Positions 55,200 through 63,167 of a DNA stretch of 64,000 nt are shown piece after piece. The position numbers and the translations under genes were made by a program. The stretch's first letter is position 1. Each line of letters starts with the position of its first letter. The stretch is taken from positions 29,275 to 93,274 of the IMG/VR virus record IMGVR_UViG_3300025141_000046; one strand, given 5' to 3'. Source of the stretch: a virus. The notes beneath the pieces are model-generated. The model worked only from the letters and a program-made list of their open reading frames with translations, was not told where the DNA came from and searched no databases.

Positions 55200-56147
55200 T
55201 TAGCTCATGTATCCTAGACTTTCCATATCATATTTTGATACCCATGATATAAAGTCTCTCAAGCCAGACTCGAGTGAAAATTTAGGCTCATATCCAAAAG
55301 ATCGTGCTTTGGATATATCAGCTAGAAGCTTAAAAACCTCACCCGGTCTTGGTTCAGTGTGGACTATCTTTGACGAAGATCCAGAAATTTCTATAATTTT
55401 TTGTGCTATATCATTGATTGTAAAATCTTTGCCAACTCCAGTATTCATAATTGTGCCACTAGGCGTATTTTCTGAGACTATATATCCAGATACTGCATCT
55501 TCAATATATTGATAATCTCTTGTCTGTGTTCCATCACCGTATATTAAAATGGGCCTATTATCAAGTGCTCTTCTAACAAATATAGATATAACTGCTCCGT
55601 AACCTGAAGATTTCTGTCTTGGGCCGAATGTATTAAAATTCCTAATAACTCTAGCATTGGTTCCAAATGTATGATGATATGCTGTACATAAAGATTCAGC
55701 AGCAACTTTTGATGCAGCATACGGTGATTGCGGATTTAGAGTTGACGATTCTGAATGAATGCCTTCGCCATACACCTCTGCTGATGATGCCAATGTCATT
55801 CCTATACTAGAATTTTCTTTACAAATTTCTAAGAAATTTTGTGTGGATGTTAAGTTGATATCTAGTGTCTCTTTCGGCCTGATTATAGATTTTTCCACAT
55901 GAATCTGGGCTGCAAGATGGAAAATATAGTCGCAACTATTGGATATTTCTTTCATTCGAGAAAAGGATCTAACATCTGCTTCGATAAAGTGAAAATCAGG
56001 ATAGTTAAAAAGCCCTCTAATATTATTTAGATTTCCATTATAAAAATTGTCTACACACACTACTCTATGACCATTATTTAAAAGCTTTTCACACAAATGT
56101 GAACCTATAAATCCGGCGCCGCCGGTAACCAAATATCTTTTTTGCAT
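55200..56147 (-). CDS. NAD-dependent sugar epimerase/decarboxylase, extended SDR (315 aa)
   Basis: The N-terminus RYLVTGGAGFIGSHLCEKLL has the NAD motif. SSAEVYGEGIHSESS and NPQSPYAASKVAAESL hold the catalytic serine and Y-x3-K. IRNFNTFGPRQKSS and TRDYQYIEDAVSGY are characteristic of the UDP-glucuronate decarboxylase/UDP-glucose epimerase branch. It may act on the product of the adjacent dehydrogenase. GGAGACTAAT precedes the ATG. The length is normal. Confidence 0.9.
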   Translation of the reverse strand: MQKRYLVTGGAGFIGSHLCEKLLNNGHRVVCVDNFYNGNLNNIRGLFNYPDFHFIEADVRSFSRMKEISNSCDYIFHLAAQIHVEKSIIRPKETLDINLTSTQNFLEICKENSSIGMTLASSAEVYGEGIHSESSTLNPQSPYAASKVAAESLCTAYHHTFGTNARVIRNFNTFGPRQKSSGYGAVISIFVRRALDNRPILIYGDGTQTRDYQYIEDAVSGYIVSENTPSGTIMNTGVGKDFTINDIAQKIIEISGSSSKIVHTEPRPGEVFKLLADISKARSFGYEPKFSLESGLRDFISWVSKYDMESLGYMS

Positions 56148-56168
56148 ATTAGTCTCCTAAAATATTAT

Positions 56169-56816
56169 TTAATAATTTTCAATTGGTGTAATATTATACC
56201 ACCAGTAGGGATGAGTTAAAACATACAAGTTTTTTAAATCTTTTTTTGTTAAATTTTCATAAAAAGATCCGTCTCTCCACATGCAGCTACTATCTGATAT
56301 GTATTTGAACTTTTCAAGCAACATATTGTCGTATGCTTGCGTTAGATTTTTTTCGCTATCAATATAAAAAGATTTTGTCCTTGTAGGCTCGTGTGGACAA
56401 ATTGACTCTATCGATATGTCAAAAATATCCTCTAAAATATTAATCTCTTTTTTTAAAAAATCACAAATAGGCTTATTAATCAAGTGATAAAAATCAGACT
56501 CATAATGTAAACCTATTTCATGACCCATATTTTTAATTTCCCGGATTTTATCAAAATCTTTCAGGCACAGCGGATTATAGCCGTGTGAGTGAAGCCTAAT
56601 AAAATAAGTTGCATTGATATTGTTTTCATTTTCTAGGGTGGCCATTTTGACGGCTGTATCTACCTGCGTGTCGACATCATGCCTTAGTATAGCCGACCCT
56701 TTTTCTTCCGACTTTTTCCAGTCTTTAAGCGTATAAAATTTAAATCCTAGATTATTAGCTAACTTGAGACACCTATCATAATTTGCTAAGCTAAAATTGT
56801 CTTCTTGACTTTCCAT
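56169..56816 (-). CDS. Polysaccharide-deacetylase-like protein (215 aa)
   Basis: NodB-type fold. SAILRHDVDTQVDTAVKMAT carries the HDVD metal aspartate, and MGHEIGLHYESDFYHL the second motif, where H-x3-H is expected; here histidines appear as GHEIGLHYE. ICPHEPTRTKS may be the third loop. Members remove acetyl groups from sugars, but many phage and surface-polysaccharide homologues are of uncertain activity. The gene starts inside the end of the WbqC-like gene (31-bp overlap) behind GAGGGGC, so the two proteins are coupled. Confidence 0.82.
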   Translation of the reverse strand: MESQEDNFSLANYDRCLKLANNLGFKFYTLKDWKKSEEKGSAILRHDVDTQVDTAVKMATLENENNINATYFIRLHSHGYNPLCLKDFDKIREIKNMGHEIGLHYESDFYHLINKPICDFLKKEINILEDIFDISIESICPHEPTRTKSFYIDSEKNLTQAYDNMLLEKFKYISDSSCMWRDGSFYENLTKKDLKNLYVLTHPYWWYNITPIENY

Positions 56817-57472
56817 AGCCCCTCATGTAAAATTAAATCTACGACGCTGATGTGATTATCTTCTATTACTGGTAAATCAAATTGATTTTCCATATAAGCT
56901 AATTCAATTCCGTGATTTTCAAAAACTTGCTCACTTTGATAATTTTTTGCACCTTGTCCCGAAATATATGTTTTCCCGTCACACAGGTTAATAATTTCAA
57001 TTAGCATATATTGATTTTTCGCATCTCTTTCAAATGATAAACTAGAAGATTTTACAAGCTTGGTATCTATTTCAAGATAATCACAAATAATCTTTATAAG
57101 ATCAATATTAAAATTTGAAAGATTTATTGTACTGTGAGATAGTTTTTTTTCATAATGATTTATAATACTATCTAAAAATTTAGTTTCTCTAGTTTTTGAA
57201 TGTCTCATTTTAAGATGTTTTATATGCTTTTTTAAATTTGATGTATTGCACTCTACGTCTAGTATTTTTTTACTGTAAGAATCCTTTCCAATCGGACATG
57301 ACAGCCAGAAGCTACTCTTAAAATTCTTATCAGCTGAAAATCTATTTCTATTAAAGAATGAATTTTTTGAGCATTTTGCTGTATCTAGAAAAACAAATAT
57401 ATCGCTAGCATGAATTTTTTTAAAAAATCCTGCCCATGGAAGAAAGTTAGGCTGGTGTATTCCAACCTTCAT
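56786..57472 (-). CDS. WbqC-like family protein (228 aa)
   Basis: The N-terminal signature MKVGIHQPNFLPWAGFFKKI, then SDIFVFLDTAKCSKNSFFNR and NRFSAD, is that of WbqC family proteins, found in O-antigen and capsule loci; the biochemical role is not established (some are linked to amino-sugar acyl transfer). The middle is basic and helical, and the C-terminus (GKTYISGQGAKNYQSEQVF) has the family's GxGA segment. Start overlaps the preceding aminotransferase by ATGA. Confidence 0.87.
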   Translation of the reverse strand: MKVGIHQPNFLPWAGFFKKIHASDIFVFLDTAKCSKNSFFNRNRFSADKNFKSSFWLSCPIGKDSYSKKILDVECNTSNLKKHIKHLKMRHSKTRETKFLDSIINHYEKKLSHSTINLSNFNIDLIKIICDYLEIDTKLVKSSSLSFERDAKNQYMLIEIINLCDGKTYISGQGAKNYQSEQVFENHGIELAYMENQFDLPVIEDNHISVVDLILHEGLWKVKKTILA

Positions 57473-58275
57473 CCTAAACTTTCTCTGATCTTTTTAGCAA
57501 TATTCTCTGCTATTGGACAATTTCCCACAATTCCTCTTGAAACATACGCTGGTTGTTCATAAACTACATTTGGATAATGTCCTTGATCTGGACCTCTCAA
57601 TCCAAGCTCAGACTTAATTCCCTCCATGTGTAGTTTCATTTGCTCGTACGCCATTAGACAAAGAGGCTCAGCAAGTCTAAAATTAAAACCTATTCTAACA
57701 TGGTTGTATTTACCGTCCTGACCTTGATTACAAATAGACCGAATCTTTTTTGAATTTAGGCACGAACCTTTTGGAATACAGATCATTCCGCCTTCAAATG
57801 TTGAAATATTCTTAGTCTTGTAGAATGAAAATGTTCCGCAGTCTGACATCATTCCTGCATATTTTCCTGATTCATGCTCTGCACCAAAGGCTTGAGCTGT
57901 ATCTTCTATGACTACCAGGTTATGCTTTGCAGCTACAATGCCTATTTTTTCCATAGCACAAATGCGACCATAAAGATGGACAGGAATAATTGCCCTAGTC
58001 CTATCTGTTATAGCTTTTTCAATCTTTTCAGGATCTATTAGATATGTTTCAGGATCTATATCAACAAATACAGGCGTGCCGCCAGCAATTATTATAGCAT
58101 TAGATGTTGCAATATAGGTAAACGGAGTTGTGATAACTTCATCGCCTTGCTGTAGATCTAGAGACCATAACGGTGCAATTAGAGCCGATGTTCCATTGTT
58201 GACAGCTATACAATCTTTCAGATCAAATCTTTCTTTGACATAGTTTTCAAATATATTTCTTACTATTGCTGGCAT
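57469..58275 (-). CDS. Shortened DegT/DnrJ/EryC1 aminotransferase (268 aa)
   Basis: A PLP-dependent sugar aminotransferase of the WecE/WbpE/ArnB type. VNNGTSALIAPLW, DEVITTPFTYIATSNAI, VVIEDTAQAFGAEHESG (PLP aspartate) and FSFYKTKNISTFEGG (PLP lysine near 155) are all present. The family usually has about 360-400 residues. Here the first about 25 residues are missing, and after YEQMKLHMEG the sequence jumps to a late family segment (GHYPNVVYEQPAYVSRG, NCPIAENIAK), so roughly 100 residues of the C-terminal domain are gone. The frame stays open. ATG overlaps the preceding TAA (TAATG). It may be inactive, or a minimal enzyme. Confidence 0.88.
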   Translation of the reverse strand: MPAIVRNIFENYVKERFDLKDCIAVNNGTSALIAPLWSLDLQQGDEVITTPFTYIATSNAIIIAGGTPVFVDIDPETYLIDPEKIEKAITDRTRAIIPVHLYGRICAMEKIGIVAAKHNLVVIEDTAQAFGAEHESGKYAGMMSDCGTFSFYKTKNISTFEGGMICIPKGSCLNSKKIRSICNQGQDGKYNHVRIGFNFRLAEPLCLMAYEQMKLHMEGIKSELGLRGPDQGHYPNVVYEQPAYVSRGIVGNCPIAENIAKKIRESLG

Positions 58276-58745
58276 TATTTTTTTCTCAGTAGCCTTGCTG
58301 GATTTCCAACGACAACAGTGTTATCATCTACGTTTTTTGTCACTACTGATCCTGCGCCGACCAATGCGTTGATACCTACTGTATTACCGCAGATAATAGT
58401 AGAATTTGCACCGATACTGCTGCCATCCCTGAAGTGTGTTTCTTTGAATCTTTCCTTCCAGTCTCCGCTAGCAACTGGTTCAATGTCATTTGTTGTTATA
58501 ACATTTGGACCGATGAAAACATTATTACCTATGACGACACCCTCGTAAAGCAATGAATGATTTTGAACTAAACAATTATCACCAATAATGACATTATTTC
58601 CAATATGGACACCCTCACCAATAATGCAATTTTTTCCAATTTTTACACCCGACATTACATGAGAAAATGCCCAAATCTTTGTATTTTCACCAATGTCTAC
58701 TTCAAAATCAACTATGGCAGTTTCATGTATAAAAATATTGGTCAT
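58275..58745 (-). CDS. Hexapeptide-repeat acetyltransferase, WbpD/WlbB-like (156 aa)
   Basis: A left-handed beta-helix made of [LIV]-G-x4 hexapeptides: VDIGENTKIWAFSHVMSGVK, IGKNCIIGEGVHIGNNVIIG and so on. The loop ITTNDIEPVASGDWKERFKE resembles the UDP-2-acetamido-3-amino-glucuronate N-acetyltransferases (WbpD/WlbB). The C-terminus VGNPARLLRKK is the usual end. It immediately precedes the DegT aminotransferase, which would supply the 3-amino sugar, and the dehydrogenase at 54326 would supply the uronic acid. Substrate remains inference. Confidence 0.9.
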   Translation of the reverse strand: MTNIFIHETAIVDFEVDIGENTKIWAFSHVMSGVKIGKNCIIGEGVHIGNNVIIGDNCLVQNHSLLYEGVVIGNNVFIGPNVITTNDIEPVASGDWKERFKETHFRDGSSIGANSTIICGNTVGINALVGAGSVVTKNVDDNTVVVGNPARLLRKK

Positions 58746-58769
58746 ATTCTCTAGCTTTTATTAATAATT

Positions 58770-59046
58770 CTATATTTCACAAGTAAAGTTTACAAAGAAC
58801 TTTACTGCATCGAGGTAAGTTTTATTAATAAATTTTTGTGGACCTTTTGCAAACCAGATTTTGTTGTCAGAGAAACAAGTCTTTTGGCGCAATTCTAATT
58901 TTTGATTTATAAAATTTTAACTCCACAGGATCTGCTGCAAAAATAATTTCCGGCTTAAATCCAGATATGCAAAGATTTTGAATTCCTGCCTGAGTTTTCC
59001 AGCGCTTAAAGTTATATGCAAATACTCCAATTCTTAAGTTTGTCAT
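58770..59046 (-). pseudogene. Possible frameshifted gene remnant
   Basis: This covers most of the only gene-free stretch over 300 bp (58746-59063). From an ATG at 59046 there is a 59-codon frame (NLRIGVFAYNFKRWKTQAGI, then SGFKPEIIFAADPVELKFYK) that ends at TGA 58867. A +1 shift just before that stop opens a second frame (SDNKIWFAKGPQKFINKTYL) that runs on for about 32 codons to TAG at 58770. The first part looks like the beginning of an alpha/beta (Rossmann-like) sugar enzyme, in keeping with its place after the formyltransferase. It could be a decayed gene, a sequencing error or a genuine short protein. Family not identified. Confidence 0.5.
58782..58806 (-). other. 9-bp inverted repeat before acetyltransferase gene
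   Basis: AGTAAAGTT (58782-58790) and AACTTTACT (58798-58806) with a 7-nt loop. On the minus strand it lies about 37 bp before the acetyltransferase ATG, and no T-run follows, so it is not a standard terminator. It may be an mRNA leader hairpin. Confidence 0.4.
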
Positions 59047-59063
59047 TTTTTTCTCAAATGCTT

Positions 59064-59792
59064 TTATTTAGATCTTATTTTTTCTAAAATACTAGAAGCA
59101 TCTTTAATTGAAATTTTATTATCAATTATAATCTTTTTACAATCTTTGTCATAATAGAAAGCCCCGGGCCAGGGCGAAGCAAGTGCCCTAATTAAATTAT
59201 ACACCTGATCTTCAGTCATAGTAGGAAGTATTTCTCCATCACAGGGATATCTTTTTCTACATTCAAATTCATCACCAGTTATATCCTGGTCACGAAAAGT
59301 CAAGCTTTTAGATTCTAACTGGCTAGAAAGCTGAAGAAGGATATCAGCTGAAGTTGATATTCCATTTTTCAATACATCATTGGCGTCATCATGTATTGAA
59401 ATTTTAAACTTTTTCTGAATTATTATTTTTCCACCGTCTATCTTGGGAGAAAGAGTATGAAGTGTTACTCCAGATATTTTTTCCCCATTTATTATTTGCC
59501 AATTAAGTGCATGTGATCCTGCGTAATTTGGCAATAGTGATCCATGAAAATTGGCTGCAATGAGCTTTGGAATAGACAGTATTTCAGACTGTATTATCCT
59601 GCTATAGTAGAAGCTTAAAATTATATCAGGAGAATAGTCATTGCATTTTTTTAAAAATAAGGGATACTGAGTATCTACTCTTTTAGGATGATTATCAGGA
59701 TAGATAAAAAGAATATCATCAAATATAGTTTCTGCTAAATCTATGAATTCTTTATATGCTTTGTTTCTTGTTGTGAATATTATTGCTTTCAT
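59064..59792 (-). CDS. Formyltransferase-like protein (sugar or Met-tRNA type; 242 aa)
   Basis: A 10-formyltetrahydrofolate-dependent formyltransferase fold. The catalytic triad is present: N81 and H83 in AANFHGSLLPNYAGSHALNW, and D119 in LSPKIDGGKII. The region between, INGEKISGVTLHTL, is typical. The C-terminal segment (LIRALASPWPGAFYYD) also matches the family. At 242 residues it is shorter than Met-tRNA formyltransferase (about 310), and with sugar genes around it a role in N-formylating an amino sugar is likelier. It overlaps the end of the upstream glycosyltransferase gene by 41 bp. Confidence 0.9.
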   Translation of the reverse strand: MKAIIFTTRNKAYKEFIDLAETIFDDILFIYPDNHPKRVDTQYPLFLKKCNDYSPDIILSFYYSRIIQSEILSIPKLIAANFHGSLLPNYAGSHALNWQIINGEKISGVTLHTLSPKIDGGKIIIQKKFKISIHDDANDVLKNGISTSADILLQLSSQLESKSLTFRDQDITGDEFECRKRYPCDGEILPTMTEDQVYNLIRALASPWPGAFYYDKDCKKIIIDNKISIKDASSILEKIRSK

Positions 59793-60954
59793 CTAGAATC
59801 TTATTTCCTGAAAGGTTAAGACACTTAACTAAAGTTTCTTCACATACATCGAAGAAATCTTTGTCCCCCCAGTTGTGATTTTTTATAAAATTTTCCTTAC
59901 TTGTTCTTAGTACAGCCTCAGATATCTTTTTATTTAAGTCATTGGAAATACTTTCGTCATAGACCATGCACGACTCTTTATAAAAATCTGGAATAGTAAC
60001 CGGCTTATTACAAATTGTCAGACACCGTGCTCCAATACTTTCACCGAGAGTCCTAGGGTATCCTTTAGGTTGTCCAAAAACTCTCATATCCATGGGTATA
60101 AGTGATATTTTACTAAGACATTTAATTTCGTGTGCTAGATCTTGGCACACAGACCCAATCAAGTAATAGTCTAAACCTTTTGCGTCACAGACTTTAATAA
60201 TTTTATTAACATAGTCGATGTGCTGTGTTGTTCCCATTATTACTATCTTGAAGTCTTTGACAATGTTTGGATCTATTTGATTAAACATGTTTAGCTGATT
60301 CTTTACATGCCACAGTGTCCCGCTTACAGCTATTAAATCTTTCTTTTTATTTTTTATCAAAAATTTATTAAAAAATCTCTGCATGTGAGGATCAGGAGGC
60401 TCACAGAGCTCTTCTTCTTCAAAGTAGTAATTAGCAAATTGATAATTTGGCTTATATGACATAGTTCTAACATTGATAACAAACTTAGAATTTTCCACAG
60501 TCTGTCTATCATCAGGTCTTCTCATCATATTCATTAGAGCAGAAGACCTTGCTATGATTATGTCATATTTCTCTTCTAGCTTTGCTTTTTTGACTACTTT
60601 ATTTCCGTCTATTGTAAATCTCTTATATGCTTTAGAGCCTTTATCATATGTTAAATCTATCATTGATCCCATAAGTGATTTTGACGCATACGATGGCAGG
60701 CCAAGGGCACCCAGTTCATACTGGTATGGTGAAAAATGAGAAAATAATATTTTTATAGGATTTTCAATATTAATAGCTTCTGGATTTATTAAATCAATTA
60801 GCTCACTATTGTCAAAAAAATCTCCCTTCGTTCTGTGACTATTAAACTCTCTTGGGTGGAGTCTTATATCTTCCCTCTTTGACCACTTATCAAAAAGAAC
60901 TGGATTGTCATGTAAGAATCTAGATAGATCTATATCAACTTTTCTCTGCATCAT
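59752..60954 (-). CDS. Predicted glycosyltransferase, GT-B-like (400 aa)
   Basis: The C-terminal half reads like a GT-B donor domain: KDLIAVSGTLWHVKNQLNMF (acceptor/donor linker), FKIVIMGTTQHIDYVNKIIK, ISLIPMDMRVFGQPKGYPRT and LGESIGARCLTICNKPV, the last in the position of the E-x7-E motif. The N-terminal half is unassigned. Two ATG codons are adjacent (60954, 60951). Substrate unknown. It continues the cluster between a methyltransferase and the formyltransferase. Confidence 0.75.
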   Translation of the reverse strand: MMQRKVDIDLSRFLHDNPVLFDKWSKREDIRLHPREFNSHRTKGDFFDNSELIDLINPEAINIENPIKILFSHFSPYQYELGALGLPSYASKSLMGSMIDLTYDKGSKAYKRFTIDGNKVVKKAKLEEKYDIIIARSSALMNMMRRPDDRQTVENSKFVINVRTMSYKPNYQFANYYFEEEELCEPPDPHMQRFFNKFLIKNKKKDLIAVSGTLWHVKNQLNMFNQIDPNIVKDFKIVIMGTTQHIDYVNKIIKVCDAKGLDYYLIGSVCQDLAHEIKCLSKISLIPMDMRVFGQPKGYPRTLGESIGARCLTICNKPVTIPDFYKESCMVYDESISNDLNKKISEAVLRTSKENFIKNHNWGDKDFFDVCEETLVKCLNLSGNKILDESNNIHNKKQSI

Positions 60955-60964
60955 TTTTAAAAAA

Positions 60965-61663
60965 TTATCCGATATTGCTTTGTATCACTAAGTCTTCGTC
61001 TGTGTTTCTTATTTCGTTTAAAAAGTTCTCAAAAAATTCAGACGGAGATGGTCCTAGCCAATCATTGTTAAATACTTCAAAATCAACACTATCTTTCCAT
61101 ACAATAAACACTTCTTCTATTGCGGGATGTGATATATTGCCAATTGGATCAAATGCTTTATTTTCTACAATTGTCACCTTTGGAAAAAATTTCAGCTTCT
61201 TATTTTTTATTGTAATGATCCATCTGTGATGACTATACCCTCTAATTGTTCCGTCTAGCTCAAATCTTTTAAACTCTCTATATTTTGATGGAAAAGATAT
61301 AATCCCAGATTTAGAAATTTGATTGATTTTTTTTAAAACATATGCTGGATGCGCAATATCTTCAAGGGTATGAGTACAGATACAATAATCATATTTTCCA
61401 TTCTCTTCCACATCTTGATCAACTTTTTCCCACAAAAATGGATCATTAATATTTCCTGAGAAGTGCTTTATATTGGGCTTGTTGACATCTCTAAAGTCCA
61501 TCGTTGCATCGATAAAGTCAAATTTATCACTAACATGCTTTTCTTTTCCTCCTCCGATATCAATAATCCTATATTCAGGATTGCTTTTTTTAATTTCCCT
61601 AAGTCGATTAAGCTCTGCGACTTTTTTATTAGCTATGTAGCCTAGTCCTGCTTCAACTATCAT
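60965..61663 (-). CDS. SAM-dependent methyltransferase-like protein (232 aa)
   Basis: A class I methyltransferase pattern: YRIIDIGGGKEKHVSDKFD (motif I, SAM glycine loop) and YDYCICTHTLEDIAHPAYVL (motif IV and following helix), then SKSGIISFPSKYREF. The C-terminal half lacks motifs I can name. It would methylate a sugar or another small molecule in the cluster; the substrate is not predictable. GGGTGAT stands before the ATG. Confidence 0.78.
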   Translation of the reverse strand: MIVEAGLGYIANKKVAELNRLREIKKSNPEYRIIDIGGGKEKHVSDKFDFIDATMDFRDVNKPNIKHFSGNINDPFLWEKVDQDVEENGKYDYCICTHTLEDIAHPAYVLKKINQISKSGIISFPSKYREFKRFELDGTIRGYSHHRWIITIKNKKLKFFPKVTIVENKAFDPIGNISHPAIEEVFIVWKDSVDFEVFNNDWLGPSPSEFFENFLNEIRNTDEDLVIQSNIG

Positions 61664-61679
61664 TTTGTATCACCCATAT

Positions 61680-62438
61680 TTAAAACTCCATGCACTGTTC
61701 GATAATCCTAGACTCAAACTCTTCTAAGTCTTCAAGATTATAATTAAATTTTCCAAAATGAACCTCTCTATCATAATGTATGTGATATATTCTTGGTTCC
61801 ATATGATCTTCTCCAAATTCATTCTTTAAGTTTCTAACTTTTTCCCTAGTAGCTTTTCCCCTAATGTTATATTCAAAAGGAAATGTATGTATTTTAACGC
61901 TGCTATTCCAAAGCGATACTCTGAGGCTTACCTGGTCCCAGCCGTTTGTCTGCTGATAGTATTTATAAAAATACTTCTGCCACATATCTAGAAATTCCCT
62001 TGTTGCATCAGATGAGTTATATGCCATTATTCCGCCGTTAAACTCAGAAAATCCATAAGGTATTGCCTCATACTCCGGTACAAGCTTTGAATATTTCAAT
62101 CTCTTTCTAGCATAGTCATGAACAAGACCTACATCAAATCTATCAAGCACGTCAAACATGTCTGATATATTTCTAACAATAACTGTATCTGAATCTAGAT
62201 ATACTGTTTTTGCAAATGGTGAACTTCCAACAAAATCAACCTTGACTCTAATGTGTTGCGGTTCTATCTTTCCGTAAATATCAACCAATCCGGAAAAATC
62301 TTCTGTTCTTGGCTGATCTGTAAATAATGCTACTGGCTCACTGTTGAATCTTTTTAACGTCTTGATTGACATTAATGCCTCTTTCGTAAAAGATTCACCA
62401 AATGCTATATACAAAAACCCTTTATCAATTTTTTCCAA
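61680..62438 (-). CDS. GT-A glycosyltransferase, GT8-like (252 aa)
   Basis: A nucleotide-diphospho-sugar transferase. The metal-binding DXD is in AKTVYLDSDTVIVRNISDMF (D82, D84). FSEFNGGIMAYNSSDATREF and QQTNGWDQVSLRVSLW are the typical acceptor and D-Q motifs of this fold. The C-terminal YHIHYDREVHFGKF may carry the last histidine. The start is TTG behind AGGAATAAAT. Donor and acceptor unknown. Confidence 0.87.
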   Translation of the reverse strand: MEKIDKGFLYIAFGESFTKEALMSIKTLKRFNSEPVALFTDQPRTEDFSGLVDIYGKIEPQHIRVKVDFVGSSPFAKTVYLDSDTVIVRNISDMFDVLDRFDVGLVHDYARKRLKYSKLVPEYEAIPYGFSEFNGGIMAYNSSDATREFLDMWQKYFYKYYQQTNGWDQVSLRVSLWNSSVKIHTFPFEYNIRGKATREKVRNLKNEFGEDHMEPRIYHIHYDREVHFGKFNYNLEDLEEFESRIIEQCMEF

Positions 62439-62441
62439 AAT

Positions 62442-63167
62442 TTATTCCTCACCTTTCTTAAATTTAAAAATCGCTGAAAGATCTTCGGAAAGATCATTAT
62501 CTATATCATAAATTGCTATATCACGCTTTGAAACTTCTTTAATGTATTGTAAAAAATTGTCATGTGTAAACGTATCTTGCTTATGTGTGCAATGTATATA
62601 GTTTGGATGACCGCGGTGGGGACCATGAGTTCCTTTCCAGCATGGAAGAATATAAAATAAAATTGCATCCGGATTAATATGTTTCTTAATTGATTCAAAG
62701 TGAAGCGATGGATTTGAAAGATGTTCTAGGTTATGACTACTATAGACAACATGAACTTTCTCATTTTGAAAAATATCTGATATTTTTAGTGATCTCTCTA
62801 TTTGAAAGTTTTCAACATTTCCCTGAAATATCTCATTAAAAAATGAGGGTGCTAGATCAATGCCTATACAATTTATTCTATTGTCTATGCTCTTAATGAA
62901 GTCTATCTCATTGATATCTCTGCAACCGCAAGCTAAAATGTTTATCTTCTTTTCACCCTTAAAGGACCTCGACAATAGTAATCTAAATTTTTCTCTAAGA
63001 TTTTCTAAATAATCTCTATTTTTTTCACCATGCCATTTCTCATGGGACCTTTTCTTTCGAGTTTTAATGTGTTCGTGACCTGTATTAAACTGGTAGTGTT
63101 CATTAACTTTTATATTATCATAATAAAAATCATCATGTAATAATGTGTAAGTTTTATAATTTTTCAT
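62442..63167 (-). CDS. SAM-dependent methyltransferase-like protein (241 aa)
   Basis: NILACGCRDINEIDFIKSID is a motif-I-like loop, CIGIDLAPSFFNEIF the acidic motif II, and VHVVYSSHNLEHLSNPSLHF the motif IV region, the N.EH pattern of the Methyltransf_11/23 type. A histidine- and cysteine-rich loop follows (GTHGPHRGHPNYIHCTHKQD), unusual for the family. The ATG at 63167 is chosen because it overlaps the upstream TGA (ATGA) behind CAGGGC; a longer start at 63218 would run inside the neighbour. Confidence 0.8.
   Translation of the reverse strand: MKNYKTYTLLHDDFYYDNIKVNEHYQFNTGHEHIKTRKKRSHEKWHGEKNRDYLENLREKFRLLLSRSFKGEKKINILACGCRDINEIDFIKSIDNRINCIGIDLAPSFFNEIFQGNVENFQIERSLKISDIFQNEKVHVVYSSHNLEHLSNPSLHFESIKKHINPDAILFYILPCWKGTHGPHRGHPNYIHCTHKQDTFTHDNFLQYIKEVSKRDIAIYDIDNDLSEDLSAIFKFKKGEE

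Noticed and set aside
58746-59063. tRNA or other structured RNA gene in the only long gene-free stretch
   Set aside because: No cloverleaf or TpsiC-like arm could be found; the stretch is AT-rich with one simple hairpin and a broken reading frame.
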